A stretch of 64,000 bases of DNA from Aphis gossypii (Eukaryota > Arthropoda > Insecta > Hemiptera > Aphididae), in assembly GCF_020184175.1 (NCBI RefSeq), contig NW_026083026.1:186001-250000 (forward strand). The letters run 5' to 3'. This document shows, one piece after another, positions 1-11,779 of the stretch (positions are counted from its first letter, which is position 1; each line of letters opens with the position of its first letter). The notes under the pieces were generated by a model. It made no database searches. It was given only the letters and a program-made list of their open reading frames with translations, and was not told the DNA's origin. Both the position numbers and the translations under genes were made by a program.

Positions 1-542
1 TAGTAAGTAAATTATTATAAAATAACAAGAAAATTCATTAAAAAATTACTTATTTGATTAAATAAAACTGTTAGTTTATGGCAAAATAAAGTTACAACAT
101 TATATTGATACTTGATTACATAATATATTTTTTATAATCAAATTTGTAACAGTAGTAAATTTTATAAACTAAGCTAAAATATTTATGAATATTGAATAAT
201 GTCGTGTCTATTAAAATGCGCGCTTTATTTTAAATATTAACACCGGGAATTATCATTAATTTGTTATCACTTATCACTACGATAATCACGGAAGTCAAAT
301 TATGGAGAAAATCGCTAGGGGCGTTGCGCGCGTGATAAGGATGCCAAAAATCTGCTGCTGGACGAATGGATCTTCGCAGGAAAGATTCCAAAAGAATCCA
401 ACATGGCGTCAAATCGCTTATCACATTTATCAGTACATGACGTCGTTACTCTTATCATTGTGGTTAATAGATAATAATAAAAAAATTCTTAGGTCAAATT
501 GTTAATAAATATTAAATAGTAAAATACAAAACGAATAAATAT
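1..542. other. AT-rich stretch, no gene seen
   Basis: I find no convincing coding exon here. A more GC-balanced patch at about 240-450 stands out from the flanking AT-rich DNA, but overlapping short ORFs on both strands show no family motif. It may be a piece of an unrecognised repeat. Confidence 0.4.
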
Positions 543-2531
543 TCATGGTTCAATAATAATAAATAAAAAAAATGCCCATTTTTCAACTCTTGAAGAATAA
601 TTGCTCACAAAATATTGACCAAAATCTGCAGTATCTGTATCATTTTTTAAATCTTCAATGACCTTTGTTAATTCTATGTAAAATTTGTTTTTATCAGTTT
701 CATGCATTAAAGATTTTAATGTCTTATAAACCATAGATTTTTTTTCGTTTGAATGAATTTTGGAAAGGTTTTTACTCCAACTTCTTAATACGTGCCAAGT
801 ACATAATAATTGTTTAGAAACCGGACCCATAATAGATTCCCATGCGTTATAAAATCCAGGTTCATCGTCAGACATAAATACATTAGCTTTGATAAGTCCT
901 ACTGCACGCCGGATATATTCAAAAAATAATTTATATGTAGATGTATCTGATTTATTTGTAAAACAGAATGCCATAGGAAATACATTTCCATAATTGTCTA
1001 CTACAAGTAAAGTATACAACTGAAAGTTATAACTATTTAAACCATGTGTTCCGTCTATGCATATTTTATCATATCCAAATTTTTTTAACATTTCAGCTTG
1101 GTATTCAGTCATTAAAATTAAACAAAAGTCATGCCGAGTCAAATGTGTTGTGGAATCTTCTCCTTGGTGCTTAAAATATAACACTGGATTTGTCTCACCT
1201 TTTTCTTTAAATTTCTCTACCCACAGGTAAACACTAATTAAATCATTTTCATGCATCTTTGTTGAATAATTATCAATTTTAAAATCACGTTTAATATTAT
1301 GCAAATCTCGTTTTTCTAATAAATGGATTCTTTTAAAATCAGTTATAGTTGCAGAATTTTGAACGTCATTTAAAACTCGTTGAACTGTTACACCCATACC
1401 TAGTTTTCCTAAAAAAAATGTAAACATAAATATTTTTAAACTATGATTATTCACTTTTAGGATAAGCTATAAATAAAAGGGTATTAATTATCCTAATACT
1501 TTTTAATTTTTAATGTGACTACACAAAAGTAAATTAAGCATATTTTTGTATTTTATTATATGACTACCTGCTAATTGGCATCTGTCTTCAGCATATAATC
1601 TTTGTTTTCCTATTTCATTATCATGAAATAAATGAGTACTACAAAATTCTATCTGAAATTGGGCTCCTTTTTGGGTGTACTTTTATATATGATGGACAAA
1701 CCTTTCCAATTTTTACCGATCCACTACTTTTAGGATTCCTTTGACCCTTAAATATAACATTTATCTCATATTTTAATAATCTAATTTTACTTTATAGGTT
1801 TTAAATTCAGGAATCATTTATTTCAAGTAGAAAAAATGTTATTACCTTGCTAGCTCATCTTGGATGGTATGACCGATGACAAATATAATATGTGTATTCT
1901 ACATTATGGTAAGTTTTAGTAGATGTTCTTTGAACATATTGACAGATGTTAGTGTCTTCAATATTGGTTTTCCATTTCTTAAATTCTAAAACAAATAATA
2001 GTTAAAATTTTAATAAATCAGGATACCTTCTATAGTATTGAAACTTAGTGATTCTGTGTTGATGTCAATGTAGTGATCATTTTTCAAATGCTTGGAAAAA
2101 CCTATTAATGTTTTAAAAGATCTGTCACAATTCTCAAATGAACATTTAATTTTTAGTTCACTATGTTCGTGTTTAAGATGTTTGATAATATTTTTTTTGG
2201 AATTAAATTTTTGATTGCAGTTGTCACAAGTATAACCATTTTTCTGTATGTGATTAACCTTCCACAAAATACAAGATGACACATTCAGAAATATTTTATA
2301 TAAATAAAATAAGAATAAAAATAAAAATATATTTACAAATAATAAATAATAAAAACTAGTTATTTTTAATGAAACAATTTTTGTGTTTAATTATGGCCTA
2401 ACATTTATAAAACTTGATATTATAGTATATACCTGTGGTAAAAGATCTGTATGTTTTCTTTTTAAATGTTTATTTAAATTAGATACAGTTGAAAATGTAG
2501 TATTACATAGAACACAATCTCTGGAACTCAT
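543..2531 (-). pseudogene. MULE transposase gene with N-terminal C2H2 fingers, five exons, decayed
   Basis: Read on the minus strand the gene has five exons: 2531-2433, 2243-2027, 1985-1846, 1746-1568 and 1408-543. Exon 1 encodes a start Met and one C2H2 finger (CVLC ... HLKRKH). Exon 2 adds two more finger-like units (CDNCNQKF, then CSFENCDRSF). Exons 3-4 resemble the region before a MULE core. Exon 5 carries the transposase, with IDGTHG, MSDDE and CTWHVLRSW motifs. The GT-AG joins keep phase 1/2, 2/3 and 4/5. Damage: in-frame TGA at 1855-1857, a one-base frameshift near 1680-1690, and loss of the C-terminus after about 543, before the usual catalytic Glu region. A foreign gene carrying the same decay is possible, but the domain order is typical of intron-bearing insect MULEs. 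Family identity is from motif knowledge, not a search. Confidence 0.75.
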
Positions 2532-2651
2532 TGATCTAATTGTATTGTAATATTAATCATACAAAAATAAAAATAAATTGTATAGGTAGTTAATTTTATA
2601 CTGTCAGTTGAGACGACATACAAGTAAAATTATTTTCTTATACATTTTACC

Positions 2652-2759
2652 TCATAATAACTGAAATTTTCTTTGTTATTTCTTTCTTATGTTATTTATT
2701 ATTAGAAGATAGTATACTATTACTTCTTTCTATAAGAGAGAAAATTTCAGTTATTATGA
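2652..2759. repeat. Perfect 21-bp inverted repeat with 66-bp loop
   Basis: Positions 2652-2672 and 2739-2759 are exact reverse complements (TCATAATAACTGAAATTTTC and one further base). It lies just left of the foldback MITE. Whether it is a separate mini-element or a target-site structure is not clear. Confidence 0.7.
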
Positions 2760-2782
2760 CTTGAATCATATTATCTTTTTAT

Positions 2783-3171
2783 CTCGACTTGAATGCTCAC
2801 AATATGTTATTCGACTTTACACTTATAATTCTACAATACAACATTAGACTTTCGACGTCGGAGGCGCAGGCATCACGTGATAGCTAGACACTCGACTATC
2901 AATAAGTCATCTATAAGTCGAGTAAATAAATACGAAAAATGGTAATTGAGTGTCTAGCTATCAGTCCTTAGCTGGTGTAATACCGTTTCCCATTGCATGC
3001 CCTGTTCTTTTTGTATATAAAAAAATGTATTTAACGAAAATGATAGTCGAGTGTCTAGCTATCAATCATCACATCACGTGATGCCTGCGCCTCCGACGTC
3101 GAAAGTCTAATGTTGTATTGTAGGATTATAAGTGTAAAGTCGAATAACATATTGTGAGCATTCAAGTCGAG
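2783..3171. mobile_element. Foldback MITE with about 110-bp terminal inverted repeats
   Basis: The left arm from 2783 (CTCGACTTGAATGCTCACAA) and the right arm ending at 3171 are nearly perfect reverse complements over more than 100 bp. They include the GC-rich block at about 2851-2880, mirrored at about 3068-3100. The right arm carries about 12 extra bases near 3060. A TCAGTTAT copy lies on each side (2748-2755 and 3175-3182) but not directly at the TIR ends, so the TSD is unsettled. No ORF is present. Superfamily not assigned. Confidence 0.8.
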
Positions 3172-3990
3172 TTGTCAGTTATCATTGGGAAAAATCGAAT
3201 TAAACGCAATTAAACCCGTCGGATCGCGGACAATGCGTGAATAGTAGGTTTATAATGTCAATATAGTATAATATGAACAATCTGATACCGTGTTCCGTCG
3301 CATGCTTGGTTCTTTTTTTCATATTATACAATTTATTTAGTGAAAATGGTAGTTGAATGTCTAGCTATCAGTCATCATAATATATGATGTAAATCGATGT
3401 CCGAAAGTTAAATCCATAATTTTCATACCTCCTAATTTCAAAGTTCAGAATATATCAGATGTTGTTTTTGATATGTAGGAAACTATATAAAACATCTCAA
3501 ATGTCATAAAAATTGAAAACATAAAAATTCAAAATGTACTCCATTAACGCGTTGTAGTACTACACTTTATATTATACTAATAATAATCGTAATAATATGG
3601 TATTAAAAAAAAATCGTAGACGTATGTATTTTATTGTATAAGAGAAAGCAATAGCTTTAATTATCAAAATTCAAATTAAAAAATCAAAAAATAACTTGAA
3701 AAGAATGCAATAAATTTAGAGCGTTCGGGTGGCCGTGTATATCAAATCGCCGCAGTAGGATCGATTATAATATGTATTATGAAGTAAAATTAAAATTGGT
3801 ATTAGTTACAATGAATACAACAATAAGTATTTGAGTTGACTTTTCTACAATTTTAATTTATTTTTCTATTTTTTATTGTAGGTATTTGAAATATTTGAAA
3901 TTTGAATTCAGAATAATTTTGAAATGCAAAAGAATTACACGATAGAATAGAAATTAAGTATTTGAAGGGGGGTCTAGCAATCAGTCATCA
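2951..3990 (+). repeat. Dispersed GTCTAGCTATCAGTC sub-repeats
   Basis: The motif GTCTAGCTATCAGTC or a close variant occurs near 2953, 3053, 3359 and 3971. Around the second and third copies a longer segment is shared, from an ATACCGT-TTCC start through TGCATGC and GTTCTTTTT to the motif, about 306 bp apart. This suggests two partial copies of the MITE interior. Confidence 0.55.
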
Positions 3991-5255
3991 CCTAAAGTAA
4001 ATCTTTGTAATATGTACTTTTAAATACATCATCATTTACATAATAAATTGTAAGATAATGTAATAATACATTATGTGCATCATTAAAGGCATTTTTTCCA
4101 TATACGTTTTTCAATTTTAATTTAAAAATTGTTTTGAAATTTTAAAAATACATAAGGTTTATATCACACGTGATAAATATAAAAACAGGGTAGGTAAATA
4201 TTTAACCCATCTTTGAAATCCTTTATTGTACCAATATTTTACATAATTGACCAGTGTCGTGTATTCGTTATATTATAGTCAGTATTATTAATATATGTGA
4301 AGGAAAGATAAATAAAATAAAGAATATTAACAACAAACAGAAAATAATCGTTTGATAATTATAATTTATAGCTCAGCATTAATGAAATATAATAAGTTGT
4401 TAAATAAAAATTAGACAATTTATTGCAATAAATGTATTGGTTTATTCAGAACTAATTTAAAAGCAATAATGCTTTGTAAGTGTAAATATGAATGAGTATG
4501 TATAATGTTCAGATAACTGGTTTACATTAAACCAGCATTTTAAGCATAACGTCTCATAATATATAAGCTAAAAAAAAACAGTAGTACAAAAAAAAACATG
4601 GTGCTTAGATGACAGATGTTGACGATGTTGTATATTGTGCAATTGCATCTTATTATTATACGTATTTTCCGTGTCTATGATATTGGTGTTTGATTATTTG
4701 TTCTTAATACTTCCCAAACATAATATATGTATTTAAGGGGTTCAATGAGGTATTGGTTTTCAATGAATACAAATATACCTAATAAGCAAAATTTATAAAT
4801 ACTTTCGCATATTTAAAGTTGTACGTATTTAACAATAATACGCCGACTGTGGAAGTGAAGGCGTATAGTAATGATGGGTACCTACACTAATAATTAATAA
4901 ATACTAATTTTGTATTGAGTATAACGAATTCACCAACAATAAATAGATTTACAATTCGTCAAATCGAAATCTTATCGACGATAAGATAGTATTACTATAC
5001 CCAAAGATTAAATCTAACACGGCCGCCGTTGACGTCCAATTAATATCGGATTGCGAAGATGACAATTTATATTGTATAAACATAATATAAACGCCACGTA
5101 AAAATAAAATCGAAATCTCTTTTTTTTTATGTTTAATAACAATTGCATTTCATCGGTGTTCAAAAACTCGAGATAAACCTGTACGTATATAATACAAACA
5201 CGAAAAACACGTCGAAAATCGGTATTGAATAATCAATCCGCCTAAAATATATAAT
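3400..5255. other. AT-rich intergenic DNA, no gene seen
   Basis: Mostly AT-rich sequence without a coding exon that I can support. It contains a 19-bp palindrome at 4969-4987 (ATCTTATCGACGATAAGAT). Confidence 0.4.
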
Positions 5256-5260
5256 TACCC

Positions 5261-6168
5261 ACAGGCCCGCGCAAACTAGGTGTGCGAGGTGTGCGAAAAA
5301 CAAGGGCGGCAAAAAGTGGTAATATTCCAGGGGCGGCAAATTTAAATAGGTATCTAAATTTTTGGGAATAAATTTTGATTTTTGACGCTGAGGGGTTTAG
5401 TAGGTATCGTATGGTTCTATCGTCTATCAATATTTTTTTGACATGCAATTCTTAATAAATATACAACATAATACAATATAACAAATAAATACAATAATTT
5501 AAAACAGGATAGTAACTAGCGACATTGTGTACTAATTATACTACAATAGCTTCAAAAGAGTTGCTGTAATGCTGTATCGAGTTATCATTATTGATCCACA
5601 AAATAGTTTTAAATGTAACTTTTACTATACTATTTTAGATTCTACTTTATCATCACTTAATGAAAGATTTGAGTTACTTAGAACAAATTCGAATATATTT
5701 TTAATATTTTATTCAATTAAGAATTTAATACAAATGTCTGATAAAGAACTACTCAAACATTGTAATGATTTACAAATACATCTTACCGATAATGTCCTTA
5801 ATGAATCTGATATAAGTGGTCCTGAGTTGTACGAAGAAATTATATCATTAAGAATTCATTTAAAATTAGATTACAATTCCCATGATGTTTTAAATTATAT
5901 TCAAACAAATGGCTTATCATCATTTTTTCCTAACATGTGTATTGCTCTACGCATTTATTTAACAATGCCTGTTAGTGTTGCTACAGGAGAAAAATCTTTT
6001 TCAAAGTTAAAAATAGTCAAAAACTACCTTAGATCAACTATGAATCAAGATAGATTGACTAATCTGTCAATTATTTCAATTGAACATCAGTTATGTCAAA
6101 GTGTGGACACAAAATCATTAATTGAAAAGTTTTCAGCTGTAAAAGCTAGAAAAGTTCATTTTGCTTAA
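5261..6168 (+). mobile_element. Deleted hAT element: 5' end plus C-terminal transposase piece
   Basis: The sequence starting CAGGCCCGCGCAAACTAGG near 5261 looks like a hAT terminal repeat, followed by a second GGGGCGGCAAAT-type block. The only long coding piece is at 5569-6168. I could not find a matching 3' terminal repeat or 8-bp duplication. The central transposase region is missing, so this is a non-autonomous or decayed copy. Confidence 0.5.
5569..6168 (+). pseudogene. hAT transposase C-terminal fragment (ZMYM1-like group)
   Basis: A 199-residue ORF. Its last third reads MPVSVATGEKSFSKLKIVKN followed by LRSTM and RLTNLSIISIEHQ. That is the hAT dimerisation region (C-terminal hATC domain) of transposases related to zinc-finger MYM-type protein 1. 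The N-terminal zinc finger and the catalytic core are absent, so the start codon is only that of the surviving frame. Known hAT proteins of this type run about 600-800 residues. Not functional by itself. Confidence 0.8.
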
Positions 6169-6839
6169 CATTTATACAATAAGCTATTTTGTAACATTAA
6201 AATAATATATTCTATATAATTATAAAGTACTATATTATAATAATGATATATATTATGTATACTGTGTTCTTTTTTTCTTTTATGTAGAAATTTAATTTTT
6301 TTCATTTCGAATTTTATGTTTTGTTCTTATAATTATTTTAAAATTCATATTACTGGATTATTGTATATATATCCAGTCTATAGGTTTATAGGTGAAGAAA
6401 AATGTTGATTTTTATCAAATTTATTTCGTTGAGGTAAAGTTGTCTTACATTTTAAAATAATATATTATGTTTTTATGTTTAAATTTAATTAATTTATTGG
6501 AAGACAGCTAATAATATTTCATTTCACTGACAGTGGGTTATAGTGGTGATAGTTTTGACTTACGTTATCTGTATCAACAAGATATAAAAATATACAATTT
6601 TTTGATTCTAATAATACCACAATCCAAAAATGTCAATATTTGACTTAAGACATTTATACCATACACCAAAGATTTAATATAGGTACATACATGCTACAAT
6701 CCTCATACCTAAATATGCAAATACAATTTTTGTTCAGTCAAGGTATGATATTGCGTGATAAAGTGAGTGGGAGGGGGAGGGCAGTTTTTTTGTAGAACAA
6801 AGGCAGCTGAATAGGTCAGAGCGGCCATGCGTTTTAAAG
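6169..6839. other. AT-rich DNA, no gene seen
   Basis: Probably 3' flank of the hAT remnant. No TIR or coding signal could be supported. Confidence 0.4.
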
Positions 6840-7000
6840 CGCCGCCGTCGGATCGACGACGAAACCGCTGGAGCGGGGTTCGAACTTGACAATCCTAGCA
6901 CGGGGACCTAACGCCTAAACCTATCGACTACAGTTTGAGATGGGAAACTGAGTCGAACGTCGAGCCCTTAAGCCGTTTCCGGACCGCAGAGAACACCGCA
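6820..7000 (-). repeat. Candidate tRNA-derived SINE head
   Basis: This is a GC-rich island in AT-rich DNA. On the minus strand it carries a pol III A-box-like sequence at 6931-6912 (TAGTCGATAGG) and a B-box-like sequence at 6886-6876 (AGTTCGAACCC), about 55 bp apart, the spacing expected in tRNA genes. The T-stem does not pair as in a real tRNA, so a SINE head is preferred over a gene. The 3' body and TSD were not defined. Confidence 0.5.
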
Positions 7001-7587
7001 TATTATGTACAGTGGCAGTGTGTTATAGGTATCTATTATAATATTACATCATAGTCCAATATATTAGACAAAACCTTAAAACAAATCAAATAGGTATCAA
7101 TTGTACAATACAATATATAACAATATTTAAATATATATAATTTATTCAGAGAAATTGTTACAGTATACATTAAAACGTATTACACATAACATCATAGTCA
7201 ATTTAAATGACACGCATAATAAAATACTATAAGAAAAGTGTCATAAACTCTTAGGTATGATTAAGAATATTTGCAATTACAACTTTGACTTGCCTAACTA
7301 TAGGTACCTGTACCTAACTGCTTTTATATTAAGAAACATATCAATTTTATATGTATGTGTGTGTGTGAATATATAAAAAAATTAAGAGTATGCCATCATA
7401 TATAATAATTCCGTATAATTCGTGTGTAATAAAGCTTATATTAATATTAATTGTCTATTTAATGTAACGTTTCCCAAAGCAACGTACACTTGAAAATACA
7501 ACAACATATTATTACAATATAACAAACAGCCGATAAAAAAAAAAAAAAAAACGTTAAAATCGTCGAAAACCCGCGTAATAATCGAAC
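7001..7587. other. AT-rich DNA with poly-A tract
   Basis: No gene seen. A run of about 18 A lies near 7533-7551. Confidence 0.4.
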
Positions 7588-7776
7588 CTAACGTAACGGA
7601 GATGGAATGTTATGAGATGTATTTGAATAATATGTGTTATTAATGTCAGGTTGTCTGGGCGGAGGTATATACAAAGACGCAGAGTGTTGATAGAAATTAT
7701 CGTAAGTTAAGGAAGATGAACTATTAGTATCAGGTTGATGTAAATTTTTAAAAAAATTCATTTGCTCCTCTTCCAA
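7588..7776 (-). pseudogene. Unassigned C-terminal coding tail
   Basis: An open frame of about 62 residues, rich in Asn, Ser, Tyr and Pro (LYIPPPRQPDINNTYYSNTS). It starts at a non-ATG codon and can be read a little further upstream. The composition resembles the disordered tails of insect DNA-binding proteins, but I see no domain. It could be the last exon of a lost gene or chance. Confidence 0.3.
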
Positions 7777-7855
7777 TAGGTATATTTTGTATGATGAACA
7801 ATATTATTAAAATATTATATTATTTTACTAAAATGTAATATATTTAAGGTAAACT

Positions 7856-8103
7856 ATCGGAAGAAGCTCAAGAAAGCCGAAATAAAGATTATAAGATAGC
7901 ACCATACTACAAAAAATTCTAGATTAAATACAAATGAAGATTTAATGCATGCTTTATACTTTATTATTTACATCCGATCCATATATATCATCCTTGCGGA
8001 ATACTTTCCCAAAATATGCACAAGAATTTTCAGAGGACATTAACAAACTTTTAAGACCGATAGACAAATATTTACTGGTCTTAATTAAAAATATTAACTA
8101 TTA
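7856..8103 (+). pseudogene. Frameshifted coding fragment of unknown TE-like family
   Basis: Reading + from 7856 gives KLSEEAQESRNKDYK; a second frame from about 7969 gives SDPYISSLRNTFPKY and then SEDINKLLRPIDKYL. A stop and frame changes separate the two. The pieces follow one another like a single protein broken by indels. I have the impression that this motif recurs in insect TE proteins but cannot name the family. Confidence 0.35.
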
Positions 8104-8164
8104 ATTATTATTATAGGTATTGATAACATTAAAATAAATTTTACAACAATTTACAGTTATGATT

Positions 8165-10312
8165 TAAAAAAAGTATTTGATTAACTTTTGATAGATTCAG
8201 ACGATTTTGACGTTCATTAAAAACAAATCCGGCCTTTGAAAATACCCTTTCGCAAGGTACAGACGTTGCCATAGCACAGCACTTCTCCCGGGCCAATAAA
8301 CTTAAATTTGGATAGATATATCCACACTCTTTCCACCATTTTAATGGATAGTATTCTTAATAATAGGTCTTCATCCACATATATATTTACTTCTATGATA
8401 CTTTTAGATGTATTAGATCCTTGAGTTGTTATTTTTGATGTTGTTGTATCAAAGCTGTTCCAAATACAAAATTCATCGTTTTCAACCTGGATGTTATTGA
8501 TAATTGTCATTATTTGGTCTTGTGGTTTGTCTCTTTTCTTAGCTATCTTAGTTGTTGCATTTATTACTTTATTCTTTGTCTAATATGCTATACTTTCAGA
8601 TAATGGAAATTGCTTAAATCTAGGGTCTAAAAATGTACAAATTGTCAAAGTGTTACTATTTTCCAAATTTGAAAACCGTTTATCAAGTCCATTTTTCAGT
8701 TCCAAAACCACTTGTGTTACATGAGTATCAAAATTTTTATACATTTTTTCAGTTACATCTTTTAACCCATTGTATAAAATAATAACCATTGAAGTGCTAA
8801 TGTAATTCTCACCACTTACTGTTTTGGTTACCTCTTCAAAGGGCTTTATTACCAAACAAAGCTCTTTACATATTTTCCATTGATCTGGGGAAAGAGTAGG
8901 CAGATTTGTATCAAGTATAGCTAAAGTTGCTTTTATTGCATTTTCCAATTCTATGAAACGGCATAACATATAATAGGTCGAGTTCCATTTTGTAGCTATA
9001 TCTTGTATTATTTTTTAGGTACTGTTCCGGAATTTTGCTGGTATTTATCCAATTCATGAGATACATTCGAACTTCTTTTAAAATGACCAACTATTGATTT
9101 TACAATACTTATAATATCTGAAATTGTTGATAATTTTAAAGTGTCTTGTACAATAAGATTTATGGAATGTGCAAAACACCCAAAATGCTTTAGACCTAAA
9201 ATTGTTATGGCACCTTTTTATGTTATAAGCATTATCAGATACTACCAACACAGCTTTATTATCTAATTCCCAGTCAGTTATGACCGATTGGATTTTACTA
9301 CTCAGATTCACACTAGTATGGGATTCTTCAAACGGTACACATTCCAACAAAACAGATATAAATTTGAAATCTGGGTCTAAATAATGAGCAGTTATTGCTA
9401 TGAAGTTTTGATTATTAATTGACATCCAACAATCAGTTGTCAAATAAACTGATATAGCATTTTCCGTAATTTGTGATTTCATATCATTTAAACATTTTTC
9501 ATATGCAAATGGTAAAGCAGTTTTTGACAAGGTCTGTCTACTTGGAAGATTATATGCAGGGTTTAACATCCTAACAAAATCTTTAAACCCCTTATCTTCT
9601 ACCATACTAAATGGCCTACAATCTATATAAAAAAAGTTTTAGTTAACTATCATTCAAATTTGATTTACCAGTTGCAGATATTTTCTTTGGAACATATGTG
9701 TGTAAAGATGTTAACTTCTTTTTATTGTTCTAACAATGTTTCTAGTACTTCCTACTTCAGAAGTTCTAGCAATATTGCTAGTACTTGCTACTTCAGAAGT
9801 ACTTTCACTAAGTGAAACAATGTTAACATTATTATCCATACACTGACCTGTTAAATCATGCGAGTGTTGAACAATTTGTGTCTCCTAAGGATTACAAAAA
9901 TTTATAATATATTTAAATTAAATTATTTAATTTAAAGGGACACACACAAACCAAAATATTTACTTTTTTCAAATATTTGTTACAAATACTAAAAATACTA
10001 AATGAAGCAGTTTAATATTTGTTTTTTTTTTATTATATACATTAAAGACATTTTATTTTCAAAAAAACAATCATTAACAATTCTATCTATGTACGTCCCC
10101 ACTAATTTGAATTATGTTCTTACTTCTTGTTGTGGTCTATTATAGATCTGCAAATCAACCAAAGGATGTTTCACCTCCATGTGCTTTTTCAAATTTGACA
10201 TTGTTGTCCTATTCGAAATTTTGACTTTAAAAATCTCACATTTTGCATAATGTGGATCAAAATATGTAAAAAATCGCCACAGTACACTTAATCTTTTTTT
10301 TTTTTGATTCAC
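8165..10312 (-). pseudogene. hAT transposase with BED finger (ZBED-like), decayed
   Basis: Minus-strand pieces in order are: a BED-type finger (10312-10112: RLSVLWRFFTYF ... HMEVKHP), the catalytic half (9605 to about 9230: YLTTDCWMS, LVVSDNAYNIK), a mid region (8969-8580) and a C-terminal hATC region (about 8280-8165: CERVFSKAG, NERQNRL). Damage: the second zinc-binding Cys of the BED finger is Phe (AKCEIF); a one-base shift near 9222 moves the conserved GLKHFGCFAHS stretch out of frame; further breaks fall between the later blocks. A Ser-rich repeat lies at about 9735-9810. The TIRs could not be paired, though CACAGCACACTG at 10391-10402 is a candidate end. Confidence 0.8.
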
Positions 10313-10402
10313 TCATAATTAAAAAAAAGTTGTGAAATTAAACAATATAATAAAAAAATTAGGTACTCAAGTGTTCAGTAGACAATAAGACACAGCACAC
10401 TG

Positions 10403-11340
10403 TTCAATTCAATTGTTGTGTTTTGAACACAAAATTATAAATTATATTTTTAGTATAAAATAATTGATATTTATATAATGTCTAAAAATAGAATAAAGGA
10501 AAGATTTGAATATTTATTTTGGAAATTTAAAATCTAAAAATAAAATAGGGAGACTTTCTAATGTTAAGTATGGGTAATATTATTACAATTTATTACAATA
10601 TTATATATTTTATGTTTTGAATCTTTATAGTTAGTAGTTATATAATTATTATAGATTTATATAGATTAGTACTTATAGTTTTCTGTTACCTGTACATAGA
10701 ACATACTATCTAACTATTTCATTGTAATTAAAATTATTATTATTATGTATTCATATCTAGTGTAACATGTAGCATATAATTGATAACTTCATCTGATGTG
10801 CTATATTTGAATTCAATAAAAAAATTATTGCATACAAAAAAAGTAGAAAAAGGATTCTGAGGCTCTGTGCTGAAACGGTGTCACTGTCGGCCTAGTAATA
10901 AATTTTATTATTAATTATAATATAATATTTAATATTATCTACTACAGCTATCATTTCTACATGCGAAAGAATAAACCTAGTGTATATAATATTTAAAATC
11001 AATTAATCAACTGTTAAATAAAATATTTAAATAAACTATAGATCAGAATCTAAAGTTATTTAACTTTTGATATTGAAAACTGTATAGATTTTGGTTCTTA
11101 ATATATAATACATTTGTATTACTTTTTTATTATTATTTCGCAATGGGTACAATTCAATGAATTACCACAAACAATTTCACTACAATATATATATTTTAAA
11201 ACATTTATGCGAATGTCGTATTTTTACTTCAAGTAAAATGTTTGAGACCTTTGTTTTAAATTTTTAAGTTTTCTGACCGTACATACAATTTTTTATTGAC
11301 ATTTATAACTTCAATAAATTACGTATAAAATATACCTATG
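10403..11340. other. AT-rich DNA, no gene seen
   Basis: Low-complexity AT-rich sequence between the hAT remnant and the Gypsy-like element. Nothing further supported. Confidence 0.4.
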
Positions 11341-11344
11341 TCAA

Positions 11345-11655
11345 AATATTTTTAACACAAAGCCAACAAGGCGCGATCGCCAATAAGAGAATTTGCCGTA
11401 AAAAAAAACAGTAAAGTTGTGTCGGCGTTCGGAACGTGGTTATTGTCCGTAGTACGGTTGACGCAAGAGAGGCCGATCGCCGACGGCCGGCACTCGTCCG
11501 GCCCGACTTGTCTTTCCGTCCCGACTAGCCTTTGCGGCGTGTAGGGAGAGTCGACGATGTCGCGTCGTCGTCACCCGTGGTGGTGGTTGATAAAGTCGTA
11601 GACCGGTCGCTGCGGTGCCTGTACTTTGTACTGGCAGCCGTTGCGTACCGTGTCA
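11345..11655 (-). repeat. Putative 3' LTR
   Basis: Directly after the polypurine tract the minus strand reads TATGACACGG, consistent with an LTR starting with TG. The GC-rich sequence continues to about 11370, then turns AT-rich. The LTR's far border is a guess, because there is no second LTR to compare. Confidence 0.4.
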
Positions 11656-11657
11656 TA

Positions 11658-11670
11658 CTCCCCCCCTAAA
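11658..11670 (-). promoter_or_regulatory. Polypurine tract
   Basis: The minus strand reads TTTAGGGGGGGAG immediately before the putative LTR start, the expected plus-strand primer site of an LTR element. Confidence 0.6.
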
Positions 11671-11779
11671 CCGCCACACGGGGCGTACTTGCACCGAGCG
11701 TCGCGTCGTGGTGTGGGTTGGCTTGGTCTACCTCTCGCCTGTGGCTTGAGGTAGCCTTGCCTTCCTAGCCCCCCTCCCC

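Noticed and set aside
2784..3175. Inverted repeat read as a possible transcription terminator
   Set aside because: Arms over 100 bp with internal GC blocks fit a MITE, not a terminator; the window is eukaryotic.
6820..7000. A functional tRNA gene on the minus strand
   Set aside because: B-box flanks do not pair as a T-stem and no acceptor stem could be found.
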